IMG/VR virus record: IMGVR_UViG_3300047172_000006
Coordinates: 1-25,628 of that record
Origin: a virus
DNA: 25,628 nucleotides
Strand: one strand, 5' to 3'
In this document: positions 20,027 to 25,628 of the stretch, one piece after another
Numbering within the stretch: the first letter of the stretch is position 1
Layout of the letters: every line of letters starts with the position of its first letter
Translations under genes and position numbers: made by a program
Notes under the pieces: generated by a model
Told to the model about the DNA's origin: nothing
Database searches by the model: none
The model's input: only the letters and a program-made list of their open reading frames with translations

Positions 20027-21793
20027 ATGGCCGCTAAAGGCTATGATCCTGGTTTCGTCGGACCTTCTTATCAAGCGCCGATGGCGCTCCAAGATGCGGA
20101 AAATTGCATCAATTGGTACGTAGAGGTTGCCGAAGTAGACGGCGCTAAAGAACCTGTAGCGCTCTTGGGCTGTCCTGGCTTGAATGCCATTATCTCTACA
20201 CAGACTGGGCAAGTGCGCGGATTGTGGGTACTCCCAGGCGGATTAACCGCCCTTGCCGTGGCAGGTAACGCGGTCTATCTTATTAAACAGACTACAGCAG
20301 CCACCGCTACACAAATAGCGCAATTTTCAGCAACCGCTGTAGGCACGATGGCAACCAATTCCGGACCAGTATGCATTCGAGATAACGGGGTTATCTTCAA
20401 TGGCGAAGGCGGCTATGCCGTCATAGTAGACGGATCTACTAGCCTGTACTATTACAGCATTGCTGGGGCTACTACGTTTCAATTTACAGGTAGCGTTACG
20501 AGCGGATCCCCCGTTATTACGTTGCCAGGCACTTTGCCTACTGGCTTGCTTATATCGCCTACGGCTACGCTGTCTGACACTGGCGGAGCGTTTAACGCCA
20601 ATTCCGTCATATCATCCATAAATTATTCTGCGCCGTCAATTACGGTTAACGCTAATGCGGCGGTTACAGTGGCTAGCGACACATTCACGTTAACTATTCC
20701 GCAGTTCGGCGTCTTAAGCGATCCAGGCTATCTAGGCGCTACGCGAGTTACCTTTGTTGAGGGATGGCTTACTTTCAATCAGCCAGGAACGCGGACATTT
20801 TTCCAGACTGGCCCCACGCCTTACACGCTTAACTTTCCCGGCACGATGTACGCCTTGAAAGACTCAAGCACGGACAACATCGTCACGCAGTTTGAGAATG
20901 ATCGGGAAGTGTGGTTTGTCGGAGAGCGCACCAGCGAAGTCTGGTATAACGCAGGAAATAGTTCTGGTGTTAGTTTCTCTCGAGTGCCGGCTGTAGGGCC
21001 GCAAATAGGATGCTCCGCTACGCACTCCATTACTCGGCTAGGGCAGAATCTTTGTTGGCTTGCCCGTAACGAGCAAGGCGAAAACGTAGTCATACAGACT
21101 AATCAATATTCGTATGATCGAATATCAAACCATGCCATAGAGGCTGCTATTGCTTCTTACCCTTTAGTTTCCGATGCAATTGGGTACGCTTACGAAGAAG
21201 CCGGCCACGTCTTTTACGTATTGACATTTCCGACTGCGGATACTACCTGGGTATATGACGTTACGGCATCCGCATTACTTGGTAAATCGTGCTGGCATCA
21301 GCGGTTAAGCTACAACAGCACTACGGGGCAGTTTCACAGGCACCGTTCTAACTGTTTTATGAACATGCAGAATCTTCGCCTTGTCGGTGATTACCAGACA
21401 GGACAGATACACCAGATGAGCCGTGCGTACTACACCGATAACGGAGCGCTGCTTAAGTGTCAGCGCAGAGCGAAGCACGTATGGTCTAAAGGGAACCGCG
21501 AACGGGTATTTCAGACTTCTATGCAGGTGGAATTTACTCCCGGCGTAGGGTTACAAACGGGACAAGGATCTAGCCCACAAGCGATGCTCAGGTGGTCCAA
21601 TGACGGCTCGTTTACGTGGTCTAATGAACACTGGCAGTCCATCGGAGCGGCGGGTCAGACTCGAAACCGCGCTAAATGGAATCGTTTAGGTAATGCTCGG
21701 GACAGAGTGTACGAGTTGAACTTCACGGACCCAGTACCTAGAGACATTATTGGCGCTACGCTGTTCGCGGAAAGCCAAGAAGAAGTAGCGTGA
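20027..21793 (+). CDS. Packaged-DNA stabilisation protein, P22 gp10-like
   Basis: A 588-residue neck protein that plugs and connects to the tail (P22 gp10 is 472). The start YDPGFVGPSYQAPMALQDAE, NCINWYVEV and LLGCPGLNA is typical of this family. Blade repeats follow: VRGLWVLPGGLTALAVAGNA, REVWFVGERTSEVWYNAGNS, LCWLARNEQGENVVIQ and MLRWSNDGSFTWSNEHWQS, then a C-terminal RARNRAKWNRLGNARDRVYE-like end (sequence shows RNRAKWNRLGNARDRVYELN). An inserted segment about residues 150-225 (FTGSVTSGSPVITLPGTLPT onward) resembles the insertion in the gp4-like protein. The stop overlaps the next start. Confidence 0.93.
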   Translation: MAAKGYDPGFVGPSYQAPMALQDAENCINWYVEVAEVDGAKEPVALLGCPGLNAIISTQTGQVRGLWVLPGGLTALAVAGNAVYLIKQTTAATATQIAQFSATAVGTMATNSGPVCIRDNGVIFNGEGGYAVIVDGSTSLYYYSIAGATTFQFTGSVTSGSPVITLPGTLPTGLLISPTATLSDTGGAFNANSVISSINYSAPSITVNANAAVTVASDTFTLTIPQFGVLSDPGYLGATRVTFVEGWLTFNQPGTRTFFQTGPTPYTLNFPGTMYALKDSSTDNIVTQFENDREVWFVGERTSEVWYNAGNSSGVSFSRVPAVGPQIGCSATHSITRLGQNLCWLARNEQGENVVIQTNQYSYDRISNHAIEAAIASYPLVSDAIGYAYEEAGHVFYVLTFPTADTTWVYDVTASALLGKSCWHQRLSYNSTTGQFHRHRSNCFMNMQNLRLVGDYQTGQIHQMSRAYYTDNGALLKCQRRAKHVWSKGNRERVFQTSMQVEFTPGVGLQTGQGSSPQAMLRWSNDGSFTWSNEHWQSIGAAGQTRNRAKWNRLGNARDRVYELNFTDPVPRDIIGATLFAESQEEVA

Positions 21794-22035
21794 ACAACAA
21801 TCAAATCCCTACGTACGCTCAAGCGCTTGTTGACCAAAAAGGCAACACGTCTCGTCCCTGGTACTTTTGGTTCCAGTCTGTATATCAGTTCATATCCGGC
21901 AGTAACGCCACTACCGGAACTCATACAGCTACATTCACGGCGACTAATAAACCAGGTACGGCAACGACTGCGCCCAGCAAATGGCTTCCGATCGTAATAG
22001 GCGGAATTACCTATTACATTCCTTTGTGGCAATAA
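21790..22035 (+). CDS. Small virion-type protein
   Basis: An 81-residue protein from GTG 21790, overlapping the gp10-like stop as GTGA. MNNNQIPTYAQALVDQKGNT, then SRPWYFWFQSVYQFISGS, an Ala/Thr-rich linker, and KWLPIVIGGITYYIPLWQ at the C-terminus. The end looks like a single beta-hairpin. Short proteins of this design follow neck genes in other podophages; a tail-knob or needle-anchor role is possible but unproven. Confidence 0.65.
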   Translation: MNNNQIPTYAQALVDQKGNTSRPWYFWFQSVYQFISGSNATTGTHTATFTATNKPGTATTAPSKWLPIVIGGITYYIPLWQ

Positions 22036-22058
22036 ATCCTAATCTTTAACAGGCTACC

Positions 22059-22430
22059 ATGCACACTTGCACCCCGTATAAATTTACCACTACCGCGTCT
22101 ACTAACTTGCAGCAAGTAAGCGGAGCGTCCGAGACTTGCAAAATCGCGGGCATTGTTGCTCAAGATACAGCCGCATACGATATCTTCGTTAAACTGTACT
22201 GGTCGCGTCAAGGGGAAGTACCCGTAGTCGGAACCACGGTTCCTGACATTCAATTTGGCGTCCCTGCTCCTAGCACTACAGTAGCACCAGGACAGCTAGT
22301 GCAGTCGTTTGCGCTTCCTATTGGGCGCATGGGTCCGCTGTACGTTTGGGTTACTCAGTTACCTTCTGCGACGGATACGACCGCTACCTCAGCGGGCGAC
22401 GGAATTATTACCCTTCTATTGCAGCAGTAA
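22059..22430 (+). CDS. Hypothetical virion-type protein
   Basis: A 123-residue beta-rich protein: MHTCTPYKFTTTASTNLQQV, IAGIVAQDTAAYDIFVKLYW, FGVPAPSTTVAPGQ, PIGRMGPLYVWVTQLPSATD and a closing GDGIITLLLQQ. Compatible with a head or tail surface protein (decoration-like fold). The start is ATG 22059, with a weak CAGG upstream. The next gene's conserved part starts 4 nt after its stop. No named family recognised. Confidence 0.65.
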   Translation: MHTCTPYKFTTTASTNLQQVSGASETCKIAGIVAQDTAAYDIFVKLYWSRQGEVPVVGTTVPDIQFGVPAPSTTVAPGQLVQSFALPIGRMGPLYVWVTQLPSATDTTATSAGDGIITLLLQQ

Positions 22431-22434
22431 CCCC

Positions 22435-22815
22435 TTGTCCGATTATCAGCAAATGCTGAAAGATGCGGGAATAGACGAAAACGTAATACGGCCTCTGTAC
22501 GAACACGAGCAAGACGTGGTTCCGTGCGAAGGTAAGTTTTACGTGGCGGACTCCACCATCCACGGCAAAGGTGTATTTGCTTCCGCCGATTTCGCTAAGT
22601 TTCAAATAATCGCGCCTGCCCGAATTGGGCATAATCGTACCCCAATCGGCAGATATGCAAACCACGCATTTACCCCTAATTGTAGATTTATCAGTTACGG
22701 CGGCAAAGATTTGCATCTACAAGCAATGACGGATATTGCAACCGGCGACGAATTGACAGTTCATTACAAAGACGCTTTAGCAACTAGCGTTAAATCTCTC
22801 AAACATTCGCAATGA
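22435..22815 (+). CDS. SET-domain protein (probable protein-lysine methyltransferase)
   Basis: A 126-residue protein from TTG 22435; the frame is open further upstream but that part lies inside the preceding gene. SET motifs are in order: STIHGKGVFASADF (40-53), a conserved R in ARIGHNRTPIGRYANHAFTP (62-81) followed by NC (82-83), and DIATGDELTVHYKD (100-113) with the terminal Tyr 111. Together these form the SAM and lysine-substrate pocket of a minimal SET domain, with no pre- or post-SET Cys cluster. Target unknown; virion or host protein methylation is possible. Stop overlaps the cupin-like gene as ATGA. Confidence 0.85.
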   Translation: MSDYQQMLKDAGIDENVIRPLYEHEQDVVPCEGKFYVADSTIHGKGVFASADFAKFQIIAPARIGHNRTPIGRYANHAFTPNCRFISYGGKDLHLQAMTDIATGDELTVHYKDALATSVKSLKHSQ

Positions 22816-23285
22816 ACATTATTCCGCAGTGGGATAATTTGCCGGCGATTAGCTGGAAAAACAAGGTTGCGCTATTGACTTACGAGACTTCAAAGTTAAA
22901 GCAAACGGAGTGCCCAGTTACTCACATATTTGAGCCTGGTCGCTACATTAGGGAAATGCGTATTCCGCAAGGAACTCTGTTTTTCGGCCGCGAACATTTA
23001 CTAGGGCATGAGTGCCAACTAAACGAAGGGGCACTTACCCTAGTTGCCCCCGATGGGAAGTTTACGTTTACCGGCTTTGCGTCGATTCATTCTAAGCCGG
23101 GATTTCATTCAGTCTTTTACACCCTGACTGACTGTGTATGCCGGACGGTTCACCCTAACCCCTCTGATAGCCGTGACATTGATGCGCTAGAAAAAACCAT
23201 ATTTGGATCGGCACAGGACCTTATAGAAAAGGGGCGGCTTGTCAGTGATTCATTAAAGGAATTAGAAAAAACATGTCAGGCGTAG
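22812..23285 (+). CDS. Cupin-like fold protein, phage type
   Basis: A 157-residue protein with a jelly-roll (cupin-like) pattern known from other podophages: CPVTHIFEPGRYIREMRIPQ, GTLFFGREHLLGHECQLNEG, ALTLVAPDGKFTFTGFASIH and SKPGFHSVFYTLTDCVCRTV. His/Glu residues (H62, H66, E67 and later H93, H99) could bind metal. The C-terminal helix (DIDALEKTIFGSAQDLIEKG) is charged. ATG 22812 overlaps the SET stop, indicating co-translation. Function unknown; family recognition is from recollection of pattern. Confidence 0.75.
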   Translation: MNIIPQWDNLPAISWKNKVALLTYETSKLKQTECPVTHIFEPGRYIREMRIPQGTLFFGREHLLGHECQLNEGALTLVAPDGKFTFTGFASIHSKPGFHSVFYTLTDCVCRTVHPNPSDSRDIDALEKTIFGSAQDLIEKGRLVSDSLKELEKTCQA

Positions 23286-24046
23286 CAACAGCTATAGGCG
23301 CGGCTGCGGTAATAGGAGCAGGAGCAACAGCGTATGCCGCTAGCTCCTCCGCAAGCTCCGCTAAAAACGCGCAGAACATTGCTCAGAATCAATACGCTAA
23401 CGACGTATCGCTTGAGTCGCCATATAACAGTGCCGGCGTAGGCGCGCAAAGCCAGCTTAACTATTTGCTAGGCACTGGCACTCCGGGGCAGGGCAATACG
23501 GCTAGTTCAAGCACTGCGGGTGGGTACGGTTCGCTTAATGCGCCGTTTACTACGCAAATGTTCCAACAGTATTCCCCTGCGTACCAGTTCCAGCTTCAGC
23601 AAGGCAAACAAGGCGTCCTGAATGGTTCCGCATCTAGTCAAGGCGCGCTTTCAGGCGCAGCATTAACCGGTCTCGATCAGTACAATCAAGCGTCAGCTAA
23701 TACCGCATTTAATAACGCTTTCAATCAGTACCAGACACAGCAATCTAACATCTACCAAAGACTTGCGAATACTGCGCAGCTTGGGCAAGCCGCTGCAAGC
23801 GGAGTCGCACAGCAAGGCTCCGCGCTTTCTGGACAAGCAGGACAAGCAGCCGTAGGCCAAGGGACGGCTATGGCTAATGGAGCTACTGGTGTAGCCTCAA
23901 ACTTAGGGCAGGGCGCGGTTAATGGCGCACTGTACGCGCAGTATGGCGCAGGCGGCCCTAGCAACGTAGGGCAGTCTGACTACTTGAACAACGCACAAGA
24001 CGCGCTAGACAGTAACTCCACTATTCAAAACCTGTACGGACCTTAA
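23273..24046 (+). CDS. DNA ejection protein, P22 gp7 position
   Basis: A 257-residue Ala/Gln/Ser/Gly-rich protein with a hydrophobic N-terminal helix (AIGAAAVIGAGATAYAASSS), then PYNSAGVGAQSQLNYLLGTG, YSPAYQFQLQQGKQGVLNGS, GALSGAALTGLDQYNQASAN and NNAFNQYQTQQSNIYQRLAN. This pattern is the typical podophage ejection or DNA-transfer protein, packed in the virion and injected to form the trans-envelope channel. The start overlaps the cupin-like gene by 13 bp. Assigned by motif and order. Confidence 0.85.
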   Translation: MSGVATAIGAAAVIGAGATAYAASSSASSAKNAQNIAQNQYANDVSLESPYNSAGVGAQSQLNYLLGTGTPGQGNTASSSTAGGYGSLNAPFTTQMFQQYSPAYQFQLQQGKQGVLNGSASSQGALSGAALTGLDQYNQASANTAFNNAFNQYQTQQSNIYQRLANTAQLGQAAASGVAQQGSALSGQAGQAAVGQGTAMANGATGVASNLGQGAVNGALYAQYGAGGPSNVGQSDYLNNAQDALDSNSTIQNLYGP

Positions 24047-24049
24047 AAC

Positions 24050-25381
24050 ATGGCAATAGGTGACTTTAATCCCGTACAGAGTCCTGACGCGGGGCAGACA
24101 ATTAATACTATTCTTGGTATTCAAGCCAAGAAGCAAGCCTTGCAGACTGGACAATATACGCAACAGTCTGCTCAAGCATCTGCTCAGAATGACTCTAGAA
24201 TAGCAGACGAACAAAGCCGCATTGCGGCGTATGTAAGTAATCCGGCGAACAAAGGCAAAAAAGCCGCCGATATGGCTGATGACATTAACTCCGTAGCTCC
24301 TACAACCGGGCAGGCGTATTTAGCTAACAGAGTAGGGCTAGAACAGAAAGAGACGGAACTTAAGGCGGCACAATCGAAACTGTCGGAAGATAACAAAGGT
24401 GCGGCAGCTAGCGTAATAGGCTCGTTTGTAGGGTCTAAGTTTAAGAACGCGGACTTAGCAAACCAAATGGACATAGCCACTAAGGCTAACCCGCAGTTAG
24501 CTCCTGTGCTGAGTCACTACAAAGACTTGCTGTTGTCTGGGCAGATACCGGACACGGACGGTAATACCCCTAATCCGCAACGTGACGCTTTGGTTAATCA
24601 AGCGACCACTAGTTTAGGAGGCAAGAGTCCCCTTACGGGCGGCCTTACGGACACAGGCCCAACACTTAATCAAACGACCACTAACGCGAACACTGGTGCG
24701 GTTACGATTGGAGCACCAGCGGCTACCAAAGGGCTTTCGCCTACCCAGCAACCAGGGTACATCGCATCTGCTACAGGGGCAGGGGCCCGAGCTACCGGTA
24801 CGGCTAGCTCTGACATTGAACGCGGCAACCAAGTTAGCGCGCTTGTGCAGCCGTCAAAAGCGGCTATTCCTCTTACGCAACAGATTGATGACCTTGCGAA
24901 TCAGATAAATTCGGGCAAACTTGCGGCAAGTATATCGAAAGCCGCAGCGGCAGTTGGCATGTCGGCTGACACTTATGCGAGGCAATTGCTTGAAAAAGAC
25001 CTAGGACAAGTCAAAGCTATGGCCATTCAATCGGCCGGGTCTGATTCAAGGGCGAGCACTATCTTGTCCGGCTATCCTACCGCAGAATCCGACCCGCAGA
25101 CAATACACGCGGCTATGGATCTCACTCGGGGCACGTTTCGCCAAAACGTTGCTCGCGGCGAGTTACTCAATAAGGTTAAATCTAAAGACTCGTCGTTGCA
25201 GGGATTCCAACATGCGGACGATACTTTGACTGGTAGCCAAGATCCCCTTATGCATGAGTTTAAAGCTCTGAATACCAAAGAGGCGCGCGCTGCTTTTTAC
25301 AAGCGGCATTTTTCTACTATGCAAGAGGCTCAAGAGTTTCGCAACAAAGTAGCCGGAATGTCTCATGACATTAGCCAGTAA
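24050..25381 (+). CDS. DNA ejection protein, P22 gp20 position
   Basis: A 443-residue, Ala/Gln/Lys-rich, largely helical protein: FNPVQSPDAGQTINTILGIQ, AKKQALQTGQYTQQSAQASA, a Thr/Ala-rich low-complexity middle (about 190-265), then LTQQIDDLANQINSGKLAAS and a C-terminal helical domain with FYKRHFSTMQEAQEFR. ATG 24050 lies 3 nt after the previous stop. The gene order (gp7-, gp20-, gp16-like) argues for an ejection protein. Confidence 0.8.
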   Translation: MAIGDFNPVQSPDAGQTINTILGIQAKKQALQTGQYTQQSAQASAQNDSRIADEQSRIAAYVSNPANKGKKAADMADDINSVAPTTGQAYLANRVGLEQKETELKAAQSKLSEDNKGAAASVIGSFVGSKFKNADLANQMDIATKANPQLAPVLSHYKDLLLSGQIPDTDGNTPNPQRDALVNQATTSLGGKSPLTGGLTDTGPTLNQTTTNANTGAVTIGAPAATKGLSPTQQPGYIASATGAGARATGTASSDIERGNQVSALVQPSKAAIPLTQQIDDLANQINSGKLAASISKAAAAVGMSADTYARQLLEKDLGQVKAMAIQSAGSDSRASTILSGYPTAESDPQTIHAAMDLTRGTFRQNVARGELLNKVKSKDSSLQGFQHADDTLTGSQDPLMHEFKALNTKEARAAFYKRHFSTMQEAQEFRNKVAGMSHDISQ

Positions 25382-25628
25382 CTCCATAGACCCGGAGATT
25401 GCAGAAGCGTATGGCTCCGCTCCTACGTCGACGGCACCAGCAGCTAACGCTGCGTCGTATGATCCTGAGATATCCGAAGCGTTTAAGGATACGGGCAAAA
25501 AAGACGACAAAAAAGGATTTAGCTTATTTGATAAGGCTAGGAATGTTTACGGTAGCTTTGTAGAGCCGGCTGTCACGATGGCCACTGGGGCAATCGCGAA
25601 GCCGGTATCCGATATAGCGGGGCTAGCT
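25365..25628 (+). CDS. N-terminus of a large ejection protein (cut by window end)
   Basis: Eighty-eight codons from ATG 25365, overlapping the previous stop by 17 bp. MTLASNSIDPEIAEAYGSAP, a second similar DPEISEAF motif at about residues 33-40, a charged segment TGKKDDKKGFSLF and the start of a hydrophobic helix (VYGSFVEPAVTMATGAIAKP). Position and composition suggest the P22 gp16-like protein or a large virion transglycosylase; the visible part does not decide. Confidence 0.65.
   Translation, partial: MTLASNSIDPEIAEAYGSAPTSTAPAANAASYDPEISEAFKDTGKKDDKKGFSLFDKARNVYGSFVEPAVTMATGAIAKPVSDIAGLA

Noticed and set aside
10718-25628. Diversity-generating retroelement or tail-fibre switching
   Set aside because: No reverse transcriptase, no template/variable repeat pair and no receptor-binding fibre gene were seen in the window.

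Overview
The window is a segment of a tailed-phage (Caudoviricetes) genome or prophage. The head and neck genes are of the phage P22 type: large terminase, P22-family portal, scaffold, P22-type coat, gp4-like and gp10-like neck proteins, and ejection proteins. A podovirus morphology and a proteobacterial host are therefore likely, though nothing here fixes the host genus. A tyrosine integrase and an excisionase-type protein indicate a temperate life style; no repressor was recognised. Both ends cut through genes, so the genome continues on either side.

Left arm (1 to about 9.1 kb, all on the minus strand). Read in transcription order from about 9.08 kb it holds: a small membrane protein; a 24-residue ORF; a DUF7666-type head with an Ala/Tyr/Ser-rich tail; an 80-residue ORF; a C-terminal remnant of a DNA cytosine methyltransferase; a 36-residue ORF coupled to a PAPS-reductase-family protein; a Cys-rich small protein; Xis; Int; three small proteins; a zinc-finger/TOPRIM primase; a DnaB-like helicase; a family A DNA polymerase; and a second Ala-rich repetitive protein that runs off the left edge. 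Many junctions overlap as ATGA, GTGA or TTGA, or have clear Shine-Dalgarno sequences, so translation is strongly coupled.

Centre (9.0 to 10.7 kb). About 1 kb has no convincing gene and separates the divergent arms. It contains a leftward promoter, several near-consensus rightward promoters, an exact DnaA-box match, palindromes, a 16-bp inverted repeat enclosing two related GC hairpins whose stems covary, and a run of mutually exclusive hairpins ahead of the late genes. This looks like the control and perhaps the origin region.

Right arm (10.05 to 25.6 kb, all on the plus strand). It starts with small unknown proteins and a phage GroES. A DUF5681-type probable small terminase, the large terminase, a small ORF and the portal follow. 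A tRNA-Met(CAU) gene lies 2 nt after the portal stop. Next come scaffold, coat, two similar small beta-rich proteins, gp4-like and gp10-like neck proteins, two small virion-type proteins, a SET-domain/cupin-like pair, and ejection proteins. The late operon order matches P22 with extra genes inserted.

The most interesting points are: (i) a PAPS-reductase cassette bounded by a perfect 42-bp direct repeat that has copied a methyltransferase tail onto the reductase C-terminus, with a 15-bp inverted copy nearby; (ii) two unrelated protein heads sharing an Ala-rich tail, including 52 identical bases; (iii) the structured, covarying hairpin leader; (iv) the oddly built tRNA acting as possible mRNA punctuation; (v) the phage GroES and the SET-cupin pair inside the virion operon.
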